Position numbers and translations under genes: made by a program
Assembly (NCBI GenBank): GCA_021636625.1
Contig: JAJWLX010000006.1
Span: 44,043 to 108,042, forward strand
Direction: 5' to 3'
From: Prevotella sp.
GTDB taxonomy: Bacteria; Bacteroidota; Bacteroidia; Bacteroidales; Bacteroidaceae
DNA length: 64,000 nt
Shown: positions 1 through 8,131 of the stretch, in pieces
How the letters are laid out: every line of letters starts with the position of its first letter
Numbering within the stretch: the first letter of the stretch is position 1
The notes under the pieces: generated by a model
Seen by the model: the letters and a program-made list of their open reading frames with translations, nothing else
Databases searched by the model: none
Told to the model about the DNA's origin: nothing

Positions 1-1
1 C

Positions 2-1021
2 ATCGTTTGCGGATCCGCCACCTCCTGGATGATCAACAACCTGATTCGCAACCGTGGTGGCTTGCACAACCGACTGACCCATCATCTGATTGTAAAACCA
101 TTCACCCTGCACGAATGTGAAGAATACTTCAAGGCTTACCACTTCGGCTACAGCCGAAAACAGATAGCAGAATGCTATATGGTTATGGGAGGAATACCTT
201 ATTATCTGTCAATGATGGATAAATCGAAAAGTCTGGCACAGAACATCGACCAGCTGTTTTTCGCAGACAATGCAGAACTGAAAGATGAGTTCAACGACTT
301 ATACAGAGCTTTGTTTAAGAAATCAGCCGACCATATCGCCGTGGTTACTGCCCTTGCTACCAAAGGAATGGGTATGACCCGACAGGAACTGGTCAAGGCA
401 TCGGGAGGAAAAGATAATGGAGCCTTCTCTACTGTACTGGAAGAATTGGAACAATGCGGATTCATCCGTCTGTATGAACCATTCAGTACAGCCAATAAGA
501 TGACTTCCGACATTCGCCAAAAGCGAAACACCTTATTCCAGTTAGTAGATTTCTATACACTCTTCTACTTCCGTTTCATCAAGCACAACAAGTATCAGGA
601 TTCCAGTTTCTGGTCATCCTCCCAGAACAGTCAGCTATACCATACTTGGGCTGGCTTGTCTTTCGAGATGCTTTGTCTAAACCATATAGACAAAATCAAG
701 CACGCCCTGGGAATTTCGGGAGTACAGACCTTGGTTTGCTCATGGCGAAGCAGCAACACAGAAAAGGGAACTCAAATAGACTTGCTGATAGACCGGAAAG
801 ATGAAACCATCAATATCTGTGAGATGAAATTCTACAAGAGCGAATTCGAAATCAGCAAGGAATATGAGGAGAAGTTGCTGGAGAAACTGCGTATCTTCAC
901 AGAAGAGACGAAAACATCCAAATCGCTTCTCCTCACATTGATTACTTCTTTCGGATTGAAGCAGAACAAACATAGTGACATCGTACAGAAACAGATTACG
1001 ATGAACGATTTGTTTGTTTAA
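2..1021 (+). CDS. ATP-binding protein with DUF234-type C-terminus (5' end outside window)
   Basis: The reading frame is open from base 2, so the gene enters from the left and lacks its P-loop half here. The first visible residues, IVCGSATSWM, match the same point of the full-length paralogue at 17428-18849, which aligns throughout (GGLHNR, FTL-E-EY, GG-PYYLS, RLFFA-EL). The family is the archaeal-type STAND-like ATPases fused to DUF234. The C-terminal part has IDLLIDR followed by ICEMKF, an acidic residue plus E-x-K pattern like the PD-(D/E)XK nuclease fold reported for DUF234. Cellular role is not established. The gene ends 61 bp before the convergent barrel gene. Confidence 0.85.
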   Translation: MVCGSATSWMINNLIRNRGGLHNRLTHHLIVKPFTLHECEEYFKAYHFGYSRKQIAECYMVMGGIPYYLSMMDKSKSLAQNIDQLFFADNAELKDEFNDLYRALFKKSADHIAVVTALATKGMGMTRQELVKASGGKDNGAFSTVLEELEQCGFIRLYEPFSTANKMTSDIRQKRNTLFQLVDFYTLFYFRFIKHNKYQDSSFWSSSQNSQLYHTWAGLSFEMLCLNHIDKIKHALGISGVQTLVCSWRSSNTEKGTQIDLLIDRKDETINICEMKFYKSEFEISKEYEEKLLEKLRIFTEETKTSKSLLLTLITSFGLKQNKHSDIVQKQITMNDLFV

Positions 1022-1041
1022 AAGATAACCCTAAAAGGAAA

Positions 1042-1063
1042 GGGTGTGACTTATGCCACACCC
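1042..1063. terminator. short hairpin between convergent genes
   Basis: GGGTGTG (1042-1048) pairs with CACACCC (1057-1063) in the 61-bp gap between convergent genes. There is no U-tract, so terminator function is only likely. The loop and right arm are nearly the same as a stretch at 7286-7306. Confidence 0.4.
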
Positions 1064-1082
1064 CACCTCAAAACTCCCACAC

Positions 1083-4001
1083 TTACTTCTTCCCCTTCGG
1101 CGCCTTGCTGAATTTATACATCAAATGCAGCATCGCATAGCTTGGCAGCGTATTGTTCCATTTCTCGGTCTTGCCCTGTCCGCCCACCTCATACACGGTG
1201 CTCGAGAGATTCTGAAGAATATCAAAAGCCTCTGCCTTCAGCGTCAGCTTGCCTTTGCAGAACGAACGGGCTAGCGAGGCATTCCATACCAGATCACTGG
1301 TGTTAAACGACTTCTCGCTGTAACCACGCCTGCAATATTCCTTCAGGTCGGTAGAGAGCGAAATGCCCAGAGGCAAGGTGTAAGTCATGTTGCCACCATA
1401 CTCAAAATCATAGGCATTCAATTTCTCGAAATTGCTGCGGTCGCTCGTACCATGCTTCCACTCCACCTTACCACCCAAGTTGATGCTCAACTTGTCTTTC
1501 TGATACTTGAAGTACAAACTGTTACCCAACTCAGTTCTGAGCACATAGCAGAGCTGGGTAGAATTATCGTCGTAAGCTATATCAAAATCCTTGCGACGCA
1601 AACCGTTAAACCACAAACGATAATCCAGACGGAACAATCTAGCCTTGTCAAGAGCCACACCATAAGAAGTCGTTGTCCAGAAATCCCAGTTGCCGCCACC
1701 ACCAATATTATCACTCATATAAGTGTAGCCACCCGTCTGCGAATTATAAGTAGTGCGGGTACCCACAAGATTGTGATAGAAATTACCCGTAGCGAAGAAT
1801 CCCACATACTGCTGATTCTTGAGTCCGTTGAAACGGATGTTTACATCGTAATGATGATACAGCGAATTCTCCAGGTCCGGATTGTTCACCCTCACCGCCA
1901 GCGGATTCGAATTGTCTCTGTATGGCATGATGCTGAAGAAATCAGGCGTCTGGCTCTGCATATAATAAGTTAAGCTGATAGACTTCTTATCGTCATAACA
2001 ACCGTACATGAACGTAGGTCTGAATACCATACGGCTTCTTTTGGCTATCGTGTCGAGAGCCGATGTGTGGTAATTGATACGCTCCTTTTCTTTAGAAAGA
2101 CTCAGCGATAGAGTCAGGAACGAAGAAGGAGCATTTCTTTGGAATTCAAGTTCTGCACCCGTATCCTTTCTCATCGTCTGATAGCTTCTACTCACATCTT
2201 CGTCCATCACCCCCGAAAGCTGCTCCATGTTAGAAGGCAGCGTAGCAAACATCAGTTCCGGATTGGATATCCAGTCGCCGCCCAGCTCGTCCAGACGGTA
2301 TTTCAAGCCCTTTACCGATTGATAGGTTTGCTTAAACTTTGGACCAACCAACATCGTCCACTTAGTATATGGAATTTCTATTCCATACTTAAAGCTGCCT
2401 CTTATTTTATATGTGTTCGATCTGCTATCGTTGTAATAGTTACGTAAGTCCTTCTCGCCCGTCTTGAAATATTCATTGCGGTTCAGGCTGAAAGACTCGT
2501 TTGGCTTAGAGCTGGAATAGCTTCCACTCAAGTTCAGTTCGATTCTATCACCCCAAGGCAACTTATACCATGCCAGAGCTTGCTGACTACCAGTGAAAGC
2601 ATGCACTTTTGAGCGTGATTGATAGAGCGAACGGTTGGTGATGATGTCGTACAGGCTGCCACTTACATTCTGTGCAAAGGTAGAATCGATGGTCTGACTG
2701 ATATCACCCCATCTTTTAGGGTTGGCAGAATAGGTAGCACTACGGTTTGACGATGATGACTTTCTGTCGGAGTAGTCGATACGGGTATCCAACCAAACCC
2801 CCAACTTCCCATCCACCTGGAAGTTATTATAGAGGTTGAAACTATGGTTATCGCTGCGCGAATCATTGATACTTCTACTGTAGATATTGCCGGTAGAGGC
2901 AAAATTCTCCTGCGAACTGTGGGTCAAGTCATGCGTATTGTCCCAGGCAAACGTAACGTTTCCCTGCTCTCTTATCTTCTGACTCTTCGATGAAGTATTA
3001 AAGTCAACGCCCACTTGGCGGGTAGTCTTTTGTCCCTGCGGACTGTTGGAAGGCGACCAGTCGCCCTGACTTCCCGGTCGTCTTGTTTCATTCTTGTTAT
3101 TCAGGTTTCCAAATACCGAGATTCGTGAATTGTCAGTGTAGTAGAGACCGAAGAGACGAGCCAGGTAGCGGTCTTCGCTTCCCCCCGCCGCCTCCACGTT
3201 GGCGATGTATCCACGGGAGTACTCACGCTTCAAGGCCACATCCATCACATAGTCTTTCTTCTCCATTTCCTTACCCATGAGTCGGCTTTTTTCAGAAGAA
3301 CGGTCATACACCTTCAGTTCCTTTACGGTATAGTAAGGAAGATTGTCGAGCATCACCTGGTTCTTCCCCTTGAAGAAGTCTTTTCCGTTAAGGAGCAGAT
3401 AATCTATCTTTTTGCCGTTTACGTAAATATCGCCATTACTCTTCATTTCGGCTCCCGGCATCTGTCTTATAAGAGCATCGAGCATGGAGCCATCAGGCAC
3501 ATTGAATGCGCTGGCGTTAAAGACGAGCGTATCGCCACGGTAAGCCAGCTTCACCTTGGTGCCAGTCACCACCACGTCATCGAGGGCAACATTCTGATTG
3601 AATTTCTTCTTGAGCAAAAGCGAAGGAAATAAGAAACTTTTATTGCGTGCTATGTATTTGATGGTATGATTGATACTGTTCGTCTCATAGCCTTCACACT
3701 CTGCCTTGACGATATAAGTAGCGGGACGTGCTGGGACTTGAGTATGATAAAAGAGGTGTTTTTCCCATCCACTCGTAGTCATGGTATCTATCACGTTGCT
3801 GTCCTTGTCCATCACCGTGACAAAGGCCTTCAGATAGGCCTGGGTAAACGAATCTTTCACGTCACCATAAATTTCTACTTTATGTTCTTTCTTTTTCTTG
3901 TCTTGCTGTTGCTGCAGATTGTACTGATCGTGCAGATTGCCACGAGCATAGGTTGGCAATACAGCCATCAAAAACAAGATAATCAAGTTAATAGATTTCA
4001 T
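1083..4001 (-). CDS. outer-membrane beta-barrel protein, TonB-receptor-like
   Basis: A 972-residue envelope protein. It has a signal peptide (MKSINLIILFLMAVLPTYA), a carboxypeptidase-regulatory-like beta-sandwich (about 40-130), then a plug-like domain with VVVTGTKVKLAYRGDT, MPGAEMKSNGDIYVNGK and KELKVYDRSSEK. The long remainder alternates aromatic and polar strands as in outer-membrane barrels (OMP_b-brl type). It shares the RGDT-...-LI-QMPG-E-...-NGK-I pattern with the protein at 34269-36905. No SusD-like partner is adjacent, so nutrient uptake is unproven. A TATCTTTG element at 4087-4094 (minus strand) fits a leader of about 80 nt. Confidence 0.85.
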   Translation of the reverse strand: MKSINLIILFLMAVLPTYARGNLHDQYNLQQQQDKKKKEHKVEIYGDVKDSFTQAYLKAFVTVMDKDSNVIDTMTTSGWEKHLFYHTQVPARPATYIVKAECEGYETNSINHTIKYIARNKSFLFPSLLLKKKFNQNVALDDVVVTGTKVKLAYRGDTLVFNASAFNVPDGSMLDALIRQMPGAEMKSNGDIYVNGKKIDYLLLNGKDFFKGKNQVMLDNLPYYTVKELKVYDRSSEKSRLMGKEMEKKDYVMDVALKREYSRGYIANVEAAGGSEDRYLARLFGLYYTDNSRISVFGNLNNKNETRRPGSQGDWSPSNSPQGQKTTRQVGVDFNTSSKSQKIREQGNVTFAWDNTHDLTHSSQENFASTGNIYSRSINDSRSDNHSFNLYNNFQVDGKLGVWLDTRIDYSDRKSSSSNRSATYSANPKRWGDISQTIDSTFAQNVSGSLYDIITNRSLYQSRSKVHAFTGSQQALAWYKLPWGDRIELNLSGSYSSSKPNESFSLNRNEYFKTGEKDLRNYYNDSRSNTYKIRGSFKYGIEIPYTKWTMLVGPKFKQTYQSVKGLKYRLDELGGDWISNPELMFATLPSNMEQLSGVMDEDVSRSYQTMRKDTGAELEFQRNAPSSFLTLSLSLSKEKERINYHTSALDTIAKRSRMVFRPTFMYGCYDDKKSISLTYYMQSQTPDFFSIMPYRDNSNPLAVRVNNPDLENSLYHHYDVNIRFNGLKNQQYVGFFATGNFYHNLVGTRTTYNSQTGGYTYMSDNIGGGGNWDFWTTTSYGVALDKARLFRLDYRLWFNGLRRKDFDIAYDDNSTQLCYVLRTELGNSLYFKYQKDKLSINLGGKVEWKHGTSDRSNFEKLNAYDFEYGGNMTYTLPLGISLSTDLKEYCRRGYSEKSFNTSDLVWNASLARSFCKGKLTLKAEAFDILQNLSSTVYEVGGQGKTEKWNNTLPSYAMLHLMYKFSKAPKGKK

Positions 4002-4086
4002 ATTTTACCATTTTAGTTATTATTCACCACATTCTTTCATCTACCGTATTGCCCCCATCAGGCAGCCAATATACTGATAGATTTTG

Positions 4087-4094
4087 CAAAGATA
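4087..4094 (-). promoter_or_regulatory. -7 promoter element, barrel gene
   Basis: TATCTTTG on the minus strand matches the Bacteroidota TAnnTTTG consensus and lies 86 nt before the start codon at 4001. Confidence 0.65.
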
Positions 4095-4355
4095 CAGTTT
4101 TTATGTTAGAATGTAGCATAATCGCCTGCATTTTAGGCATTATTATCTTTTTTATTATAGGTATAAAGTGCACTGAATAGAGTGCAATTTTCTAAAATTG
4201 CATTATAATTGCCAAAAACTAGCAGATAATCTGCGCTTACTTTGATAATGCAAGAAGCCTCAAGCTTGACCTTTTTTGTTAATCAAGACTGTTTTAACCC
4301 GATAATTTAACATAAATCTAACAATAAACTTACACTCGGTTTTGCAAAAACATGC

Positions 4356-4363
4356 TATATTTG
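4356..4363 (+). promoter_or_regulatory. -7 promoter element deciding a start
   Basis: TATATTTG. The upstream ATG at 4352 overlaps this box and cannot be in the mRNA, so the start at 4388 is preferred. The -33 element is weak (TTTG at 4341, spacing too short). Confidence 0.55.
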
Positions 4364-4387
4364 CACTCGAATAAAAAAAATAAAAAT

Positions 4388-4741
4388 ATGAATAAATCAA
4401 ACCCAAGAACAGTCCTGAAAAAAAATGTTCTACTCAGCTATACATTGAGCATGATAGTATTCTCATGCATTGTAATGGGCTTTTCAAAAGACTTTGCTAT
4501 CATATATTGTTCAGCCACACTTGCAAGCGTATGTACTTTTTTCTATAAAAAACATAGAACAGTTAATTGGATACTCTTATCCTTTGCACTGATGAGTACC
4601 TATACTCTTTTCATTAGAGCAAAGACTTTTACAACTATAAAAGAAATAATGATTCCATCCCTTGCAATCTGTGGATTATCATTTATAATTATGTGGTGTT
4701 CCTGTTGTCTTAAAAAGATTTTAAGAAAGAGACAACATTGA
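4388..4741 (+). CDS. small four-helix membrane protein
   Basis: 117 residues, not recognised. Four hydrophobic segments are visible (about 15-32, 34-50, 60-76 and 85-104), separated by short basic loops, so an inner-membrane protein is likely. The end is Cys-rich and basic (CSCCLKKILRKRQH). The start is set by the -7 box at 4356-4363. It lies 151 bp upstream of, and in the same direction as, the response regulator, but that gene has its own -7 element. A sensory or accessory role for the neighbouring two-component system is only a guess. The gene is AT-rich compared with the housekeeping genes. Confidence 0.6.
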   Translation: MNKSNPRTVLKKNVLLSYTLSMIVFSCIVMGFSKDFAIIYCSATLASVCTFFYKKHRTVNWILLSFALMSTYTLFIRAKTFTTIKEIMIPSLAICGLSFIIMWCSCCLKKILRKRQH

Positions 4742-4858
4742 AAATGTAGTTTGGATAAGTTTTCGTTTGCGTTACTGTAACAATTGCAAACAAGACATTT
4801 ATTTTTTGTCCATGCAAAAAATTCTAAGTATAAATGATCATAATTAAAAATAATTATG

Positions 4859-4866
4859 TATCTTTG
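4859..4866 (+). promoter_or_regulatory. -7 promoter element, response regulator
   Basis: TATCTTTG ending 26 nt before the ATG at 4893. The GTG start of the longest frame (4866) overlaps this box, which excludes it. Confidence 0.6.
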
Positions 4867-4892
4867 TGCTAAGAATAAAATTGCAAACAACT

Positions 4893-5603
4893 ATGGCAGA
4901 CATAAAATTACTCCTGGTGGAAGATGACAAGAATCTTGCCTTTATGGAGAAGAACACGTTAGAAGATATTGTTGGCGGTTATGAAATCGTAACCGCAAGC
5001 AATGGTAAAGATGGTATCAAGGCATGGGAATCATTCAAGCCAGATGTTATCATTTCAGATATTGATATGCCTATTATGAACGGCATTGATATGGTAAAGT
5101 ATATTCGCGAACTGGATGGTGAAACCATCATTATGTTCACGACTAACTTTACAGCACCATCCAAACTGAAAGAGGGGTACGAAGCTGGGGTAGATGAATA
5201 TATCAAGAAACCATTTGTTCCAGAGGAACTTGATTGTCACATCAAGGCTCTACTGAAACTCAAAGGAGGCCTAATGAGGCGTAATGTATCAAATTGCATT
5301 AAGATTGGCAAGCATACCTTAGACCCAGAACATTCTTGCCTAAAAGACGAAGCTGGAATCATCTGTTTAAAACTGAACAAACAAGAAACCAAGACCTTGG
5401 AGCTGCTTGCCAAGAATAAAAATATGATCATCAAACGAGAGATTATACAAAACACGCTATGGGGGAGTATCGAGAAAGATTTCTATCTTGCCCGGCGTCT
5501 AGATGTTATCATAACGAGTCTTCGCAAATATCTGCAAATAGACCCTTTCGTCCAGATAGAAACTACACGTGGGGTTGGCTTTTCATTGATAGAATCTATC
5601 TAA
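4893..5603 (+). CDS. OmpR-type response regulator
   Basis: 236 residues. Receiver domain at 1-125, with acidic EDD at 10-12, phospho-acceptor Asp56 in SDIDMPIMNG, and the Lys of IKKPF. A winged-helix DNA-binding domain follows (about 140-236) and ends ETTRGVGFSL. The start ATG opens MADIKLLLVEDD, the same opening as the regulator at 62835-63542 (MADTKLLLVEDD); the two are clear paralogues. Its likely partner is the kinase at 5596-6927, encoded convergently with an 8-bp overlap of the 3' ends, so their transcripts are antisense at the tips. The target genes are unknown; the neighbouring barrel gene is a candidate. Confidence 0.92.
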   Translation: MADIKLLLVEDDKNLAFMEKNTLEDIVGGYEIVTASNGKDGIKAWESFKPDVIISDIDMPIMNGIDMVKYIRELDGETIIMFTTNFTAPSKLKEGYEAGVDEYIKKPFVPEELDCHIKALLKLKGGLMRRNVSNCIKIGKHTLDPEHSCLKDEAGIICLKLNKQETKTLELLAKNKNMIIKREIIQNTLWGSIEKDFYLARRLDVIITSLRKYLQIDPFVQIETTRGVGFSLIESI

Positions 5604-6927
5604 TTCTTCTTCGCCCCTCATAACTATCATTCTGATCTGGTAAGAATATTGTGAACTCGGTATATTTACCGAGTTCGCTATCTACTGAAACCATACCACC
5701 ATGAGCTTCTATAACATGAAGTACATAGTTTAAACCTAATCCAAATCCTGGAGCTCCTCCTTTAGAGAATGTGCGTTTAGAGGCGGAAGCTCGCTCAAAT
5801 TTATCAAAGATAATCCGTTGGTCTTCTTTGGATATACCTATACCATTATCCTTCACACGAATATTTACTCCTTTTTCTACTCTGTAAGAAAATATTTCAA
5901 TATGGACTGAATTACTTGAATATTTTATAGAGTTATCTATTAGATTATAAAAAACTTCCCCTAAATATTCTTTATCAGCAAACACCTGCAATTCATTTAT
6001 AAAATTCTTGAATGTAACTTCTTTTTTTGTGTGTACTTCAAAATTACCTTCTATATTTTTTAAGAGCTGTTCTAAGTCAAAAATCGTCTTATTTAGCATA
6101 AGTTTACCAGATTCGAACTTAGAAATAGTAAGGATTCTGTTTATTAATTGATATAAATGTTTATTCTCATTTCTTATAACTGTTAGATATTTTGTTCTCA
6201 ACTGTTTATTTTCTCCAACAGTAGGAATGGTAAGTGCATTAATACCCATACTAATAGTTGCCAATGGAGTTTTCATATCATGTATCATTGCATAACTAAA
6301 ATCCTTTTGTATTCTTGCATTTTCTTCTTGGGTTCGAATAATTGCTACTTGTTTCATAACGCATACAAATGCCAAAAAACAAAGAATGAAACTGATTAAA
6401 ACGAGAAGTCCTAGTTCATGAAAATACAAAGCAAAAGGGTTTACAAATTCTATTTGAATGCCTTGTGAACCATTTATCCTTGTTGGGATAATTTCAGATT
6501 TTATGGCTCCTATCAAATTGGCATGAAAACTTTGATTTTTAAAAACAATTATTTTTCTCTTGTTAGTTACTTTATATAGTACATAGGTATTAGGCATCTT
6601 ACTTTGCTTGATATTTTTATTAAGTATCTTTGCTAATTGTTGAAAATCAACATCCTTATGGCATAAATTGTATATGCCATTATTAATATATTCATAATTA
6701 TCGTATTTGGGATTCGATTTATTAGAACCTTGAATTTGAGTATCTGGGGGTATATTCGTAAATCTGCTGTCTAACTCCTCAAAGAGACATTGAATAAAGA
6801 AATCATTTACTTCTGTTGTCAACTTATTTACAGCCACACTAAAAGAATTATACAACCATATGGTTTGCAATAAAAATACTGCAAATATAGTAGCAATCGT
6901 AAGATTTTTATATCCATTAACTTTCAT
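5596..6927 (-). CDS. membrane sensor histidine kinase
   Basis: 443 residues. Transmembrane helix about 9-29, periplasmic sensor about 30-170, second helix about 172-191, then HisKA with His216 in SYAMIHDMKTP. The HATPase domain has N-box NLIDNSIKYSS, DNGIGI and FGLGLNYVLHVIEAHGG. It phosphorylates a partner regulator, most likely the one at 4893-5603. The start ATG at 6927 is preferred over 6936 because the latter lies in the -7 box TACTTTTG (6934-6941). Transcription would then begin within a few bases of the ATG, suggesting a leaderless or near-leaderless mRNA. It is paralogous to the kinase at 61022-61978, but has a longer sensor domain. Confidence 0.92.
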   Translation of the reverse strand: MKVNGYKNLTIATIFAVFLLQTIWLYNSFSVAVNKLTTEVNDFFIQCLFEELDSRFTNIPPDTQIQGSNKSNPKYDNYEYINNGIYNLCHKDVDFQQLAKILNKNIKQSKMPNTYVLYKVTNKRKIIVFKNQSFHANLIGAIKSEIIPTRINGSQGIQIEFVNPFALYFHELGLLVLISFILCFLAFVCVMKQVAIIRTQEENARIQKDFSYAMIHDMKTPLATISMGINALTIPTVGENKQLRTKYLTVIRNENKHLYQLINRILTISKFESGKLMLNKTIFDLEQLLKNIEGNFEVHTKKEVTFKNFINELQVFADKEYLGEVFYNLIDNSIKYSSNSVHIEIFSYRVEKGVNIRVKDNGIGISKEDQRIIFDKFERASASKRTFSKGGAPGFGLGLNYVLHVIEAHGGMVSVDSELGKYTEFTIFLPDQNDSYEGRRRIR

Positions 6928-6933
6928 AATATG

Positions 6934-6941
6934 CAAAAGTA
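6934..6941 (-). promoter_or_regulatory. -7 promoter element almost touching the kinase start
   Basis: TACTTTTG on the minus strand lies 6 nt from the ATG at 6927. It rules out the upstream ATG at 6936. Confidence 0.5.
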
Positions 6942-7004
6942 CGAATAAAAACTAACATAAACCTAACATACAACTAACATTTAACGTTTTTAAAACTTTG
7001 TACC

Positions 7005-7124
7005 TTAAACCACAGCATCACTTATTTCATGAGTAAGAAGATAAACATAACACAACAGTATTACTCCCCCACAAACAAAGTGTTTCTTTATATTCGCTTT
7101 CACTTTTAATCCTTTTGTATTCAT
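7005..7124 (-). CDS. 39-residue membrane peptide upstream of the kinase
   Basis: A short frame, MNTKGLKVKANIKK then HFVCGGVILLCYVYLLTHE and a short acidic tail. This is a basic N-terminus followed by a single hydrophobic segment of about 16 residues. A TAATTTTG element on the same strand (7174-7181) fits a leader of about 45 nt, which supports it as real. It ends 77 bp before the kinase start and runs the same way. I do not recognise the family. A single-pass membrane peptide next to a sensor kinase could modulate it, but nothing proves this. Confidence 0.45.
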   Translation of the reverse strand: MNTKGLKVKANIKKHFVCGGVILLCYVYLLTHEISDAVV

Positions 7125-7173
7125 GACAAACAATATTTAATTATAAAACATAACACGAAATATATCCTGTGTA

Positions 7174-7181
7174 CAAAATTA
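7174..7181 (-). promoter_or_regulatory. -7 promoter element, small membrane peptide
   Basis: TAATTTTG on the minus strand, 49 nt before the ATG at 7124. No clear -33 element. Confidence 0.45.
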
Positions 7182-7266
7182 CTCTTACTTTTGAAAATAT
7201 CAGGTTAATAATTTGTTAGTTTTAGGTTAGAAAAATATCTCCGATACACATTCTTGTTCCAAAGAG

Positions 7267-7306
7267 GGTGTGTCAGGGCGTCCTCAGCTGTGACTTATGA
7301 CACACC
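7267..7306. repeat. hairpin with a relative at 1042-1063
   Basis: GGTGTGTCA (7267-7275) pairs with TGACACACC (7298-7306). The stretch TGTGACTTATG-N-CACACC recurs near position 1044 with one difference. It lies downstream of the leftward DUF6078-like gene only in sequence order, so a terminator role for that gene is possible. Confidence 0.4.
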
Positions 7307-7361
7307 ATCTTCCTCAAATTATATAAAGTTCACCTCCAAAAACACGCAGATTATTCTGCGC

Positions 7362-7781
7362 TTACTTCTCTACCAGCACATCCTGCTCCTCGTAGCTGTC
7401 AAACCCCAGACTGAGGTCGGCACCTCTTTCCTTGAAAATCTCCAGGAGTTCTGCCTGCATCTGAGGATTGAGAGGGAATTCGCCATTCCTTGCCTTGTAG
7501 AAACGGCGCTGGGTGAATGGCGTATATACGTTCAGATATTTGGCATTGCCCGATGGGATGGATTTGCAGAGACGGATGAAACCTCTTGCCCAGCGCTGAC
7601 GTTCGGAAACGAGATGATAAGGACAGACTTCTCCCTCTACCTGGAGAAGATCGGTATTCAAGACCATGAAGGAAGCTTCTTCAGCCTTTGCCTTCTGATA
7701 ATTGGCGTAGCGGGCACAGGTGTTGCTACGGCTGCAGGATGCCAACGGGCATGTAATGTTGTAAGGAATGTACTTGTTCAT
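7362..7781 (-). CDS. DUF6078-like protein
   Basis: 139 residues. The N-terminal half has a Cys-rich pattern (NITCPLASCSRSNTC ... YANYQKA ... EVCPYH) that could bind a metal. The C-terminal half is polar (LCKSIPSGNAKYLNVYTPFT, then RRFYKARNG). It resembles the small DUF6078 proteins of Bacteroidales; that name is from memory of the pattern and is moderately certain. Function is unknown. The overlapping rightward frame at 7254-7799 is rejected because it lacks domain sense. It stands alone between the kinase region and the VapE region. Confidence 0.7.
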   Translation of the reverse strand: MNKYIPYNITCPLASCSRSNTCARYANYQKAKAEEASFMVLNTDLLQVEGEVCPYHLVSERQRWARGFIRLCKSIPSGNAKYLNVYTPFTQRRFYKARNGEFPLNPQMQAELLEIFKERGADLSLGFDSYEEQDVLVEK

Positions 7782-7908
7782 ATTTGCGTGATGTTTTAAA
7801 AGTTATTCTATAGTCTCATATATAATAAGATGAGGAGGGTACTTTCGATTATTGCCTCACTACGGCACAATATTGCCCTTTACCAGGGCAATATCTTGCC
7901 ATTGCCAG

Positions 7909-7962
7909 GCACGAAACGATACGTCGGGAGATAGAGCACGAAACAATACGTCGGGAGATAGA
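7909..7962. repeat. 27-bp tandem duplication
   Basis: Two adjacent copies (7909-7935 and 7936-7962) beginning GCACGAAAC differ at one base (G/A at the tenth position). The central part is ATACGTCGGGAGATAGA. It looks like a recent duplication. Confidence 0.9.
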
Positions 7963-8039
7963 AAAACCTTACTCTCCATTTTACTCTTCACTCTTCACAG
8001 ATTAGCCTGAAACCCCGATAAACACTGGGGTTGCGAGAG

Positions 8040-8065
8040 GTGAAGAGTGGTCGACCACTCTTCAC
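8040..8065. repeat. 26-bp perfect palindrome
   Basis: GTGAAGAGTGGTC followed directly by GACCACTCTTCAC, with no loop. It is one of several GTGAAGAGT/ACTCTTCAC copies at this end of the VapE gene, with others at 7985-7997 and 8066-8086. Confidence 0.9.
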
Positions 8066-8131
8066 AACTCTTCACCACTCTTCACACCTTCCGGTTGAGA
8101 AAAGGCTCCCCACGGTTTATCCCCGTTTTTC

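Larger units (their letters stand above)
4002..4387. other. divergent intergenic region with promoters and palindromes
   Basis: It holds the leftward TATCTTTG element (4087-4094) for the barrel gene and the rightward TATATTTG element (4356-4363) for the small membrane gene. Between them are a 20-bp palindrome, TGCAATTTT (4183-4191) with AAAATTGCA (4194-4202), and a 13-bp palindrome, GCAGAT-A-ATCTGC (4222-4234). Either could be a regulator site. No coding signal was seen. Confidence 0.6.
7782..8131. other. gene-free stretch with repeats
   Basis: It contains a 10-bp stem, ATATTGCCCT (7870-7879) with AGGGCAATAT (7885-7894), a 27-bp tandem duplication (7909-7962), ACTCTTCAC repeats and a 26-bp perfect palindrome (8040-8065). 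No gene was seen. Confidence 0.7.

Noticed and set aside
7254..7799. 181-codon rightward frame opposite the DUF6078-like gene
   Set aside because: The leftward frame has the ordered Cys pattern of a known small family; the rightward one runs through a hairpin and lacks domain sense.
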